This document shows, piece after piece, positions 29,099 through 38,070 of a DNA stretch of 64,000 bases; the first letter of the stretch is position 1; each line of letters opens with the position of its first letter. This DNA is from Puniceicoccales bacterium Verruco_01. GTDB taxonomy: Bacteria > Verrucomicrobiota > Verrucomicrobiia > Opitutales > Oceanipulchritudinaceae. The DNA is taken from positions 62,001 to 126,000 of the forward strand of contig LVBV01000018.1 of the NCBI GenBank assembly GCA_001604565.1, in the 5' to 3' direction. The notes under the pieces were generated by a model, which was not told the origin of the DNA, did no database searches, and saw nothing but the letters and a program-made list of their open reading frames with translations. The translations under genes were made by a program, and so were the position numbers.

Positions 29099-30235
29099 TC
29101 AAAAAAATTCCAACGCCACCTCGTCGGCGAGGAGGCGTCCCCGGCGAGTCAGCCGCAGGCTCCGTCCGTCAAATTCCGCAAGGCCCTGCCCCTCCAGTTC
29201 CGAGGCCTTCCGCGCAACCTCCGCCCAGTCGTGCGACGGGAAGCGCGCGGCTAGTTCCGCGAGGTCCACGCCCTCCACCATCCGCAGGCCGAAGACCACC
29301 GCGTCCGTCGCAAGGGTTGCCTCGTCGAGGATGACCTCGTCCGTCCGCGCCGGAGCGCCCTTTTCGACACCCTCCGCCCAGCGGGCAAGGTTCGCCGCAT
29401 TGGCGTAACGGCGCAGCCCAAGCTGGCTCGCCGCCGCCGGACCCACACCCGCCCATTCCCGCATGCGCCACGTGTTCAGGTTGTGGACGCACTCGTAGCC
29501 GGGACGGGCGAAGTTCGAGACCTCGTACTGCCGGTAACCCGCAGCCTCCAGCAGGTCCCACGTCCTCTCGTAAAACGCGGCCTCCTCGTCGGGAGTGCGC
29601 CGGGATAGACGCCCCCGCGCCAGTCGGGCGAAGAGCGGGGCGGATTCCTCGATCGTCAGGCAGTAGGTGGAAATGTGCTCCGGTCCGGCGGCAATCGCGG
29701 TTCTCAGATCCCTCTCCCACTCTTCCAGAGTCTGCCCCGGCAGGGCGAACATCAGGTCGAGGTTCAGGTTCCCGATTCCCGCTGCGCGCACCGCGCCAAT
29801 CGCCTCAGACACCTGCGCGGTGGTGTGCAGGCGTCCCAGTCCCGCAAGGATCGCCTCGTCAAAACTCTGCACGCCGATGGAAACGCGCGTAACGCCCGAG
29901 TTCTTCAGCACCGCGAGCCGGTCGGCACGACAGGTGGCGGGCGTGGTCTCCACGGTCCATTCTTCGGGCGTTCCACCGCTGGCCCCGAGCGTCGCCCCCG
30001 CCAGTCGCTCTAGATCCGCCGGAGCGAGGATCGAGGGCGTCCCTCCGCCCCAGAAGACCGTCTCCGCCCTCCGGGGTAGGTGCAGCTCCGCCAGCTCCCT
30101 CTCCGCGCAGGCAAGGTAACGTTCCACGTCCGCACGACGCGGCGGCACCTCGTAAAAGGCGCAGAATTCGCAGCGACGCGCGCAGAAAGGCACGTGCACG
30201 TACAGTCCGAGCGCGCTTTGCCGTGAAAGAGTCAT
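29099..30235 (-). CDS. hemW: Radical SAM HemW-like protein (coproporphyrinogen oxidase-related)
   Basis: GLYVHVPFCARRCEFCAFYE (CxxxCxxC), WGGGTPSIL, TRVSIGVQSF, YEVSNFARPGYECVHNLNTW. Confidence 0.9.
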   Translation of the reverse strand: MTLSRQSALGLYVHVPFCARRCEFCAFYEVPPRRADVERYLACAERELAELHLPRRAETVFWGGGTPSILAPADLERLAGATLGASGGTPEEWTVETTPATCRADRLAVLKNSGVTRVSIGVQSFDEAILAGLGRLHTTAQVSEAIGAVRAAGIGNLNLDLMFALPGQTLEEWERDLRTAIAAGPEHISTYCLTIEESAPLFARLARGRLSRRTPDEEAAFYERTWDLLEAAGYRQYEVSNFARPGYECVHNLNTWRMREWAGVGPAAASQLGLRRYANAANLARWAEGVEKGAPARTDEVILDEATLATDAVVFGLRMVEGVDLAELAARFPSHDWAEVARKASELEGQGLAEFDGRSLRLTRRGRLLADEVALEFF

Positions 30236-30241
30236 GAACGG

Positions 30242-31654
30242 CTATTCCGCGGCGGAGCCCGCGCCGTCGGCAAGTGCGGCGCCGAGCGCAGCCGCTCTTG
30301 CGGCATCGAAGGACGCGCCGAGCGGCAGTCTGCCGTCGCTCGCCACCTCCTTGAGGACCACGGCTCGACTCCCCGTCACCATGAAGCCGATGAGCTTGCC
30401 ATTCAGCGAGAAGACAAGGTCGCCCTCCGCCGGAACGAAGGAGCCGAAGAGCACATTGGCGAAGCTCGTCTGCACCTCGACGTAGCGGTTGGTGCCCGGG
30501 CTGACACGGATCGGCGCCTCGCCGTACTTCTCGCCTCCTGTCGTGACGACAACCGCCGTCGGGAAGCGCAGCGGGTTCTCCTCGATCTCGAATGGTCTCA
30601 CCGCGGCGTCGCCCGCAAGAGGCGCCGGAACGGGGAAAAGCGCGACGCGGCTGTCCGAGGAAAGGAAGAGAACGCTCTCGGCCTCGAAGGACTTCATGCC
30701 GGGAAGAAGCATCGTCGCCGAAGCGGAGCGGAGCGAGACGAGCGACTGGGGTTTCAGCGCCGTGCGCCCCACTTCCGCCATCGCGTACACCCCGCCCTTT
30801 TCATCCTTGGCGAAGACCGCGTATTTCTCGAAGGAGGCATCGACTTCCCCGAGGAGCCCCTTCGTCCGGATCGTGGCACGCACCACGGCGCGGTTCTTGC
30901 GGAAGAGCGTGAAGACCTCGTTGATGGAAAGGTGCGTCGTGTCGCGGATCTCCTTGCGGATGGCCTCGCCCGTGGTCTGGTGGACCTCGGCGAGCTCGCC
31001 GACGTTCCGGGCAAGGGTTTCGGCGCTGCGGCTGGCGGCATCCTTTTCCTCGCGAAGGGCCGCCATCTCGCCCTCCAGCCTCTTCTGCGACTGTGCGGCA
31101 CCCTCAAGCCTTGTGGCCAGGACGGCGCTTTCGCGTTCGGCGCGGGCCTTCTCTTCCTGAAGCGATGCGATGCTGCCACGCGCGGTGAGAAGCTCGTTTT
31201 GCGTCGCCTCCATCTGCTGCTGCATGAGCCGTTCGCGCGCCTGGGCGGCCACCACCTCGTCGCGCAGACGGTCGCGCTCTTGCTGGCTGAGCTGATACTG
31301 TCCGGCGAGGCTGCTGCGTTTCTCCTCCAGCTCGCGGCTCAGTTTTTCCAGCCTCTCGGCCTCACCCTGAAGGCGGTTCTTCTCTTCTTCGAGGGATTCG
31401 GAGCGGGACCGTTCCGCCTCCAGAACCTTCGAGCGTTCCTCAAGAGACCTGGAAAGCTCCGCGCGTGCGGCCTCCTCGCCTTTGAGCGAATCGCGCAGAC
31501 TGTCCACCACGTCGGGACGCACCGCCTGCGAGACGGGTGTCGCCACCGCCGCGCGCGCATTGGGGTCCAAAGGAGCCGCCTTGTCGAAGCGGGCCAGCGC
31601 CAGCATCGAAAGGAGCAGGAAGTCGCAGATGACGATAAGGAGCGAGTGGTTCAT
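30242..31654 (-). CDS. Membrane-anchored coiled-coil protein with TolR/ExbD/MotB-like N-terminal TM and beta-rich C-terminal domain
   Basis: MNHSLLIVICDFLLLSMLALARFDKA (TM with central Asp), long heptad region, C-terminal domain with GDLVFSLNGKLIGFMV; ATGA overlap with upstream gene. Confidence 0.65.
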   Translation of the reverse strand: MNHSLLIVICDFLLLSMLALARFDKAAPLDPNARAAVATPVSQAVRPDVVDSLRDSLKGEEAARAELSRSLEERSKVLEAERSRSESLEEEKNRLQGEAERLEKLSRELEEKRSSLAGQYQLSQQERDRLRDEVVAAQARERLMQQQMEATQNELLTARGSIASLQEEKARAERESAVLATRLEGAAQSQKRLEGEMAALREEKDAASRSAETLARNVGELAEVHQTTGEAIRKEIRDTTHLSINEVFTLFRKNRAVVRATIRTKGLLGEVDASFEKYAVFAKDEKGGVYAMAEVGRTALKPQSLVSLRSASATMLLPGMKSFEAESVLFLSSDSRVALFPVPAPLAGDAAVRPFEIEENPLRFPTAVVVTTGGEKYGEAPIRVSPGTNRYVEVQTSFANVLFGSFVPAEGDLVFSLNGKLIGFMVTGSRAVVLKEVASDGRLPLGASFDAARAAALGAALADGAGSAAE

Positions 31655-33363
31655 TTGCCTTCCGTGGCGGCGGGCGTCGCCTGCGCGCCGTTCTGGATTT
31701 CAAGAATGAGCCCCCGCCGATAGGTGCGCAGGTTCACCACCTTGAGGAGCGCCGTGAAGAGGATGCCGAAGAGTGTGGAGGAATACGCCGCCACAAGACT
31801 CGCCTGGATCACGTTCATGGCCAGCATGAGGAGCGACCCCACGGTGCCGAAGAGGCCGATGTACAGGCCGAGGTCGAAGAGATAGTCCTCGTTCTCCAGC
31901 AGCTTGAGCCGTGTTTCCGGCGGGACGGGAGTCGCGCGGATGCGGGCCAGCCGCATCACGCAGAAGACATATACCGCCAGCTGCACCATGAAGAAGAACA
32001 GAAGCGACAGAATAGAGGCCTGATCGAGTGAATTGGCGTTCATAGCTTGCATTGCTTGTTGGGTGGAGGCGAAGGCGTGACCGAGTTCAAAGACCGCCCG
32101 CGCGGGCCTTTCGGTGGTGAAACGGAGCAGATTCGGTTCGAGAAACATCCAAAGGACGATCGTGAAGGCTCCCGCGGCGAAAACGTTGCCCGAAAAAACC
32201 AGGCAACGGCGGCAGTGGGAAAAATCCCTTCCGAGGCGGCAGACGCCGAACCACGCGTCGAAAACCGCCATCGTGAGAAAATATCCCGAGGCGAAAAGGA
32301 TCGCAATCTTGACGACGAGCGCCGCCGCGCGGTGATGCAGGGCGGCCCCGGCAAAGGAATCGGGCCGCAGGGCAGTGAGGTTCCGGTCGAAGAAACGCAT
32401 GAGGCGCGGCGGGGTGTACAGGCCCTCCCCGTGCCGGGTGAGGACGCCAAGCGCCCCGGGGCCGAGGTTCACCGCCAGACGCAGCGCCGCGATTCCATCG
32501 CCGGGGGGCAGATTTTCAACATAGCCGGAAACCTTCGCATAGTCGTCCGCATACACCGTCGCGGCGAAAAACGTGGCCAGATCGTCCGGGGAGGAGGCAA
32601 TGCGGCTTGCGGCGTCGCAAAGATCCTCGGGGGAATCCGTGCGGCGGGTCATTTCGACGAGTGTCGTCCAGTCCATGCGCCGGGAAAGGGAGAGGACGGC
32701 AAGGAGCACGTTTTCCAGTCGCGACTGGTCCATGGCGTCGCCCCGGGCCGCGCCGTCGGCAATTCCCGGCAGCACGCGGGCGAAGGAAGGGCGCAACGCG
32801 TCCGTCTCCGCAAGCATGGCAAGGGTCAAAATCGCGGAATCGAGCGGTGCGCCGGCCTCGCTCTCCACGGGCATCAAAACTTTCCAGCCCGCGAGGTCGC
32901 GCGAACGCAGGAGCGCCTGCACGGCGCTGTTCCCGCTTTCCGAAAGCCGCGCAAGGGCCTCCGCGCGAACGCTCCGCAGCACCATCACCTCGCCGAGATT
33001 CACGTGGAAGGAGGAATCGGGCCTCAGGCGTGCCCCGGTTAACACCGCCTCGAAGAACGGAGAGGAACCTCCCGTAATGTTCAGGATGGGGCTGCGCGCC
33101 ACTAGATCCGCCATCTTCTGACGTTCCGTACCCTGCGGGGAGGCGATGCGGTTCTCCCATAACAGACGCAGCGGGCCCACCTTGCCGGAAAGGATGTAAT
33201 CGGCGGCGTAATCCTCGGGAGAACGCCCCTCCTGCCCCGCACGGACCAGAAGCTCCGGCGCCACAGCGCGGAAATGGACGGGAATGCAGATGCCCAGCCA
33301 CGACAGAAGAGCCGAGGCGGCCAGAAGTATGACAAAACGCGCGATTTTCCAGTTTCCCTGCAT
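31651..33363 (-). CDS. Multi-TM protein with C-terminal TolQ/ExbB/MotA-like segment and large N-terminal domain
   Basis: C-terminal LGLYIGLFGTVGSLLMLAMNVIQASLVAAYSSTLFGILFTALLKVVNLRTYRRG resembles TM2/TM3 of the MotA/TolQ/ExbB family; ~300-aa N-terminal region not recognised. Confidence 0.6.
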   Translation of the reverse strand: MQGNWKIARFVILLAASALLSWLGICIPVHFRAVAPELLVRAGQEGRSPEDYAADYILSGKVGPLRLLWENRIASPQGTERQKMADLVARSPILNITGGSSPFFEAVLTGARLRPDSSFHVNLGEVMVLRSVRAEALARLSESGNSAVQALLRSRDLAGWKVLMPVESEAGAPLDSAILTLAMLAETDALRPSFARVLPGIADGAARGDAMDQSRLENVLLAVLSLSRRMDWTTLVEMTRRTDSPEDLCDAASRIASSPDDLATFFAATVYADDYAKVSGYVENLPPGDGIAALRLAVNLGPGALGVLTRHGEGLYTPPRLMRFFDRNLTALRPDSFAGAALHHRAAALVVKIAILFASGYFLTMAVFDAWFGVCRLGRDFSHCRRCLVFSGNVFAAGAFTIVLWMFLEPNLLRFTTERPARAVFELGHAFASTQQAMQAMNANSLDQASILSLLFFFMVQLAVYVFCVMRLARIRATPVPPETRLKLLENEDYLFDLGLYIGLFGTVGSLLMLAMNVIQASLVAAYSSTLFGILFTALLKVVNLRTYRRGLILEIQNGAQATPAATEGK

Positions 33364-33643
33364 GCGCCTGCGGGTATTCCGTCCCGTTTCGGAGGGGGCG
33401 GTTCCGAATGGATTTATCCAATCACACCTCGCAGCCGACGTAAAACAAAAGCGGAGTGGAATCGACGGGCGGGCGGAAAGAAACACGGGAATCGACCGGC
33501 ACCCCTGCGCATCCGAAAAGGACCCGCTGCGGCGGAAAACGCGGTCTTTCCGCGCGGCGCGTCTTGACCGGAAGGCCCGCTGCGGTTTGCCTGTTTCATG
33601 AAAGACCGGGACAAAGGCCCGGAGGAGACAAGGAGATTGCACG

Positions 33644-34231
33644 ATGTTGCGAGTGACCAAGTATGGAGAAAGCGTCCTGAGAAAGAAGGGCGAGAAGGTG
33701 ACGGAGTTTGGCGCGAAACTGAAGAAGCTGGCGGCGGACATGGTGGAAACCATGCACGAGGAGGACGGCGCGGGACTGGCGGCGCAACAGGTGGGGCAGG
33801 CTCTGGAACTTTTTGTGATCGACCTTGGCTGGCACGAGGGGCTGAACGATCTGCCCTACGAGCTCGACGGCAGGCATCCGCCGCTGGACCTGCTCATGCC
33901 GATGACCTTTGTGAATGCAACCGTCACACCGCTCAAAAGCGACATGGTGACGGCGGAGGAGGGCTGCCTCTCCTTTCCGGAAATTCGTGCGGAAGTGACG
34001 CGGCCCGACCGCATCCGCTGCGAATTCCAGGATCTCGACGGGGTGCGTCACACCCTTGTCGCGGGGGACTGGCTGGCGCGCGTGGTGCAGCACGAGTACG
34101 ACCACACGCAGGGCGTACTCTTTGTGGACCGCATGGCACGCGAGACGCTCCGCGCCATCGACACCCCGCTCAAACACCTGCGTAAGGAAGGTCGCAAACT
34201 CGAAAAAGCCTTCGGAAATCCGGAGGACTGA
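33644..34231 (+). CDS. def: Peptide deformylase
   Basis: DGAGLAAQQVG, EEGCLSFPE, VVQHEYDHTQGVLFVDR motifs. Confidence 0.95.
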   Translation: MLRVTKYGESVLRKKGEKVTEFGAKLKKLAADMVETMHEEDGAGLAAQQVGQALELFVIDLGWHEGLNDLPYELDGRHPPLDLLMPMTFVNATVTPLKSDMVTAEEGCLSFPEIRAEVTRPDRIRCEFQDLDGVRHTLVAGDWLARVVQHEYDHTQGVLFVDRMARETLRAIDTPLKHLRKEGRKLEKAFGNPED

Positions 34232-34329
34232 CCTCGCCCGCACGGCGCAATCGACGCCGTTTTCGCGCGGTTTTCGCCCCATCCGCATCAAGAGCGCCTT
34301 GGGGGTGGACAAAAGGCGACAATTTTGGT

Positions 34330-34629
34330 ATGGATTTACTCATGAAAAGCGCGTACGAAATGGCACTGGCGAGGATGGGACTGTCCGGCGACGATGCCCC
34401 GCGCGTTCTCACCGACGCACAGCGCGCGGAACTTTCGGACATCGACCGCCGCTATGGCGCGAAGATCGCCGAGAGGGAAATCGTCCTGCGCGGGGAGATC
34501 GACAAGGCCCGCGACGCGGGCGATGCGGCGGAGATGGAACGCCTTCGCGAAATGCTGTCCCGCGAACGGGCGGAATTCGAGGAGGAACGCGAACTCGCCA
34601 AGGAGCGGGTGCGCAGGAACGCCGTATAG
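34330..34629 (+). CDS. Small charged coiled-coil hypothetical protein
   Basis: 99 aa, MDLLMKSAYEMALARMGLSGDDAPRVLTDAQRAELSDIDRRYGAKIAEREIVLRGEIDKARDAGDAAEMERLREML. Confidence 0.6.
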   Translation: MDLLMKSAYEMALARMGLSGDDAPRVLTDAQRAELSDIDRRYGAKIAEREIVLRGEIDKARDAGDAAEMERLREMLSRERAEFEEERELAKERVRRNAV

Positions 34630-34671
34630 GCCCAAGCCTCCTTAAGAAACAAACTTTCTTCGAGACGCTCC

Positions 34672-34688
34672 GGAACCGCTCCGGTTCC
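34672..34688. terminator. Hairpin between convergent genes
   Basis: GGAACC-GCTCC-GGTTCC followed by TTCTCC. Confidence 0.4.
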
Positions 34689-34730
34689 TTCTCCGCATCC
34701 CTTCTCAGAACAGTCAGCCCAACCGCCGCC

Positions 34731-35135
34731 CTATTTCCCGAGCTTGGCGATTTCCGCCCGCATGGCGTCCACCGACACCTTGTATGCGGCAACGATGTTC
34801 TCCGCGCCGCTCGCTAGCTCCGCCGGCGTCAGGCCGGGATTGGCGTTGGAGGTGTGCTCGTAATCGCGGCAGATACGGGAAAGCCGCAGGCAGCCGAGAT
34901 TGCCGCTGGCTCCGGCAAGGGCGTGGGCAATACGGCTGCACTTGTAGCGGTCCAGCGACGCGGCACAACTGCGCAGCTCCTCGAATTTCGGCTCCGCCTC
35001 GCTCGTGAAAAGACCGAGAAGTTCGCCCAGCATTCCCGGCGCGTCGTCGTCGCACGTGGCGGCGATCATTTCAAACTGCTCCTGGTCAATGAGGGGGGTG
35101 GAGGAAAAATCCTGTAGCGGCATGGCAGACGGCAA
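34731..35135 (-). CDS. HPt (histidine phosphotransfer) domain protein
   Basis: ELLGLFTSEAEPKFEELRSCAASLDRYKCSRIAHALAGASGNLGCLRLSRICRDYE. Confidence 0.82.
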   Translation of the reverse strand: MPSAMPLQDFSSTPLIDQEQFEMIAATCDDDAPGMLGELLGLFTSEAEPKFEELRSCAASLDRYKCSRIAHALAGASGNLGCLRLSRICRDYEHTSNANPGLTPAELASGAENIVAAYKVSVDAMRAEIAKLGK

Positions 35136-35219
35136 TGGAAGTTGAAGGGGAGACGAAGACCGGAACAGTCCCGCATTCTACCCCGGCTTCCATGACAGGC
35201 AAGTAATTATCTGGCCTCT

Positions 35220-35981
35220 TCAGATCGCGCTCATGTGCCGAGCGTAGCGGCGGAGCTGTTCCAGCCCCTGAGAGCGGATCTGGCAGATGCGCGCCTCGGA
35301 AAGATTCATCGCCGCGCCGATTTCCGCCAGATTCAGTCCCTCGACGAAATAGAGGGTGAGCACCCTGCGGGACTGCTCGGGCATCTCCATGATGCGCCGT
35401 GCGACCAGTTCCCGCAATTCCTCGCGCTCCATGCGGGTCTGCACGGCCTCGGTCTCCTCGTCGGCGATGCATTCGTGCATCGCCCCGCCCTCACCGGGCG
35501 CCTCGCCGTCGAGATACACGATGCCGACGGGTCGGGCCTGCATGCGAAGTTTCTGGAAGTTCTTCTGGTCGAGACCCATCTCGTCCGAAAGCTCGGAATC
35601 GGTCGGCGTGCGGCCCAGACGCTGCTCCAGCGCCTGCGTCGTGCGCGCAATGAGCCTCTGCTTGAGGCGCACCGATCGCGGAACCATGTCCATGTGGCGC
35701 AGTTCGTCGAGGATCGCGCCGCGGATGCGCACGGCTGCATAGGTCTGAAAGGTGTAACCGCGCGAGGGATCGTAGCGTTCGATGGCGGCGAGGAGTCCCG
35801 TCATGCCCGCGCTCTCCAGTTCGGGAATGTCGGCGTGCTGGGGCATCCTTCCCCGCATCCGGGCGACGATCGCCTTCACGAGCGGGGCATATTTGAGGAG
35901 CATTTCCGCGCGGTTGTCCGCACCTTCGCCCGCGGCTGCGGGAAGATTCTTCTTCTCATTCTCAAGGTTGCGCGCCTGCAT
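35220..35981 (-). CDS. RNA polymerase sigma factor, FliA/WhiG (sigma-28) type
   Basis: LLKYAPLVKAIVARMRGRMPQHADIPELESAGMTGLLAAIERYDPSRGYTFQTYAAVRIRGAILDELRHMDMVPRSVR; C-terminal region 4 EGLNLAEIGAAMNLSEARICQI. Confidence 0.9.
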   Translation of the reverse strand: MQARNLENEKKNLPAAAGEGADNRAEMLLKYAPLVKAIVARMRGRMPQHADIPELESAGMTGLLAAIERYDPSRGYTFQTYAAVRIRGAILDELRHMDMVPRSVRLKQRLIARTTQALEQRLGRTPTDSELSDEMGLDQKNFQKLRMQARPVGIVYLDGEAPGEGGAMHECIADEETEAVQTRMEREELRELVARRIMEMPEQSRRVLTLYFVEGLNLAEIGAAMNLSEARICQIRSQGLEQLRRYARHMSAI

Positions 35982-36111
35982 GTGTTTCGTTCTCCGCGAA
36001 GAGATTAGCACACGCTGTGCCGGACGTTTTTTCATCCTCTGTCTCAAGAAATAAATAGATGCGCAATACACTCTACACGAGCAGGATACGCGACCAATTG
36101 GCCAACAAAAA

Positions 36112-36137
36112 AATCCCCCCGAAACCATCGGGGGGAT
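36112..36137. terminator. Intrinsic (bidirectional) terminator
   Basis: AATCCCCCCGA-AACCA-TCGGGGGGATT flanked by A-rich and T-rich runs. Confidence 0.85.
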
Positions 36138-36173
36138 TTTCTTAAGGAGGAACTTTCTTCCCTTGCGGAAAGA

Positions 36174-37295
36174 CTACATCGAGAGCTTGGCCGCGTCGAT
36201 CGAGTCGTGGAACTTCCAGTCCTTCGATTCCTCGAAGCCGCGGCATTCCTGCACGAGCTGCGGGTTGCCGACCAGGCCGTACTTGAGCGTCAGCTCCTGA
36301 CAGACCAGCATCGCATCGACGAGCAGTTTGATGAGGGCCATGTTCACGTTGCGGACCTCGTGCACGTCGAAAATGACGCGCGAGAAGCCCTGGTCCACCG
36401 CCTCGGAAATCTTGGGCTTGAGGTAGGCGTTGATCTCGTTGATCGCCGTGGTGGAGGTGGATTCCGGCAGGCGGACGACGAGGATGTCCTGATCGAAGAA
36501 GAAGTAGCGCTCCGAGGTGTCGAGATTCACGGCCTTGGCCACCTTGCTCTCCAGTTCCTCGTAGTCGATCGGCTTGGTGAGGATGCTCGTGAAACCGTAC
36601 TGCTGGGCCTGCTGCTGGGCGTGCAGGTCCGTCTTCACCGTGAGGGCAAAGACCGGCACGTACTTGGTCTTCATGTTCGAGCGCAGGAGGCGGAAGAGCG
36701 TGTAGGCGGCCTCGTCCGGCAGGGAGAGGCTGATGACGATCACGTCCGGAACGTTCTTCTGGCAGTAGTCGATCGTCTCGCCCGTGGAGGCCACGCCGTG
36801 CACCTTCCAGCTCGGCACTCGGATGCCCTGAGAAATCTGCTGGATGATGACGGGCTTGTCCTCGACGATGAGGATCTCGCACGGATCGGAAAGGGTCTTG
36901 CGGCGCGCCTGAGTCTCGGAGATGGGGCGCAAGTCAATGATGCGGCCCACCTTCTCGTTCAGCACATCCTCCTTGAAAGGCTTCACGATGTAGTCGCGAA
37001 TGCCGAGCTTGGCGATCTTGAGGACCATCTCGCGGCCCGCCTCCGCCGTCAGCATGATGATGGGGATAGCCTTGAGGGAGGGATCGCTCTTGAGCTTGGT
37101 GAGCATCTCCACGCCGTCCATGACCGGCATCGTGACGTCGAGAAGGATGAGGTCCGGCAATTGCTTGGCGGCCATGGCCAGACCCTCGACGCCGTTGGAG
37201 GCCTCAAGGATTTCGACGTTGTACGTCTTGAACGCCTTCTTGACGATGATTCGCACGGCGCGCGAATCGTCCACGGTGAGGATCTTCAGTTGCAT
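36174..37295 (-). CDS. Response regulator with two receiver domains and a C-terminal STAS-like domain
   Basis: MQLKILTVDDSRAVRIIVKK...LILLDVTMPVMDG...; second receiver CEILIVEDKPVIIQQ...PDVIVISLSLPDEA...LTKPIDYEELE; C-terminal STAS-like segment. Confidence 0.82.
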   Translation of the reverse strand: MQLKILTVDDSRAVRIIVKKAFKTYNVEILEASNGVEGLAMAAKQLPDLILLDVTMPVMDGVEMLTKLKSDPSLKAIPIIMLTAEAGREMVLKIAKLGIRDYIVKPFKEDVLNEKVGRIIDLRPISETQARRKTLSDPCEILIVEDKPVIIQQISQGIRVPSWKVHGVASTGETIDYCQKNVPDVIVISLSLPDEAAYTLFRLLRSNMKTKYVPVFALTVKTDLHAQQQAQQYGFTSILTKPIDYEELESKVAKAVNLDTSERYFFFDQDILVVRLPESTSTTAINEINAYLKPKISEAVDQGFSRVIFDVHEVRNVNMALIKLLVDAMLVCQELTLKYGLVGNPQLVQECRGFEESKDWKFHDSIDAAKLSM

Positions 37296-37328
37296 TTTCG
37301 CTCGAAAGGGGTGCGGAAGACCATGAGA

Positions 37329-37883
37329 TTAACAGTCTCCAGGCTTCATTGTCAGGTCTGCAATGAAGGGAGCATCGACTATTTTGAAGGAATAGATCTG
37401 ACGGAAAACGGTGCTAGGGGTCTCGATGGTGAAATTCGTGCCCCGCAGGATCGACGGAACGGTCATGCGGCATTGGAAGCCCTTGTCCGAAACCGTGTTC
37501 TTGAAGGTGCCGACGATCATGTTCGCCATCTCGCCCAAGGCGTCGTGGATGACCTCGGGGCCCTCTGCGGCAACCTCCTCCTCGTTCATGCCGAGAAAGC
37601 TGCCCGTGAGTTTCACGGCGAGGTCCTCTTCAAGATACAGGTTGATGACGCCGTTCATCGCACCGACAAAGCCCACCATACCCACGATCACGGTTTTGCG
37701 CGAGGGTAAAACCGGCGGCGGAGGGCCCTCCAGCTCGTCATAACCAAGACCGGGACGAGAATTCTCGTACTGGATCGGCAGGCTGATCATCGTGTCGAAG
37801 TACTTGCTGACGGCCTCGATGACCATCCCCTCCAGCTCCTGCGGGCTGAAGGGCAGCTTTTCCTGTACGTGCGGGTCCGTCAT
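37329..37883 (-). CDS. CheX-like chemotaxis phosphatase family protein
   Basis: DALGEMANMIVGTFKN (ExxN motif), MNGVINLYLEEDLAVKLTGSFLGM. Confidence 0.78.
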   Translation of the reverse strand: MTDPHVQEKLPFSPQELEGMVIEAVSKYFDTMISLPIQYENSRPGLGYDELEGPPPPVLPSRKTVIVGMVGFVGAMNGVINLYLEEDLAVKLTGSFLGMNEEEVAAEGPEVIHDALGEMANMIVGTFKNTVSDKGFQCRMTVPSILRGTNFTIETPSTVFRQIYSFKIVDAPFIADLTMKPGDC

Positions 37884-38070
37884 ACCTGTATCATCATCGA
37901 CGAAAACTTCTCACTAGGCAAACACTGTCCGTAAATCGGTATGCATGACGCTCGCTAAAGCCTTGCGCGTCATTTTTGAATGTTCCTGGAATGTGTTTTT
38001 CTCAAAATCAACCCGGAAGGAGAGAACACAAGGCGCCCCATCCCACCCTGACAGAACCCCGGGGGGATTG

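Noticed and set aside
37945-37980. Hairpin TGACGC...GCGTCA followed by TTTTT as a + strand terminator
   Set aside because: No + strand gene ends here and the loop is long; not supported enough to list as a feature.
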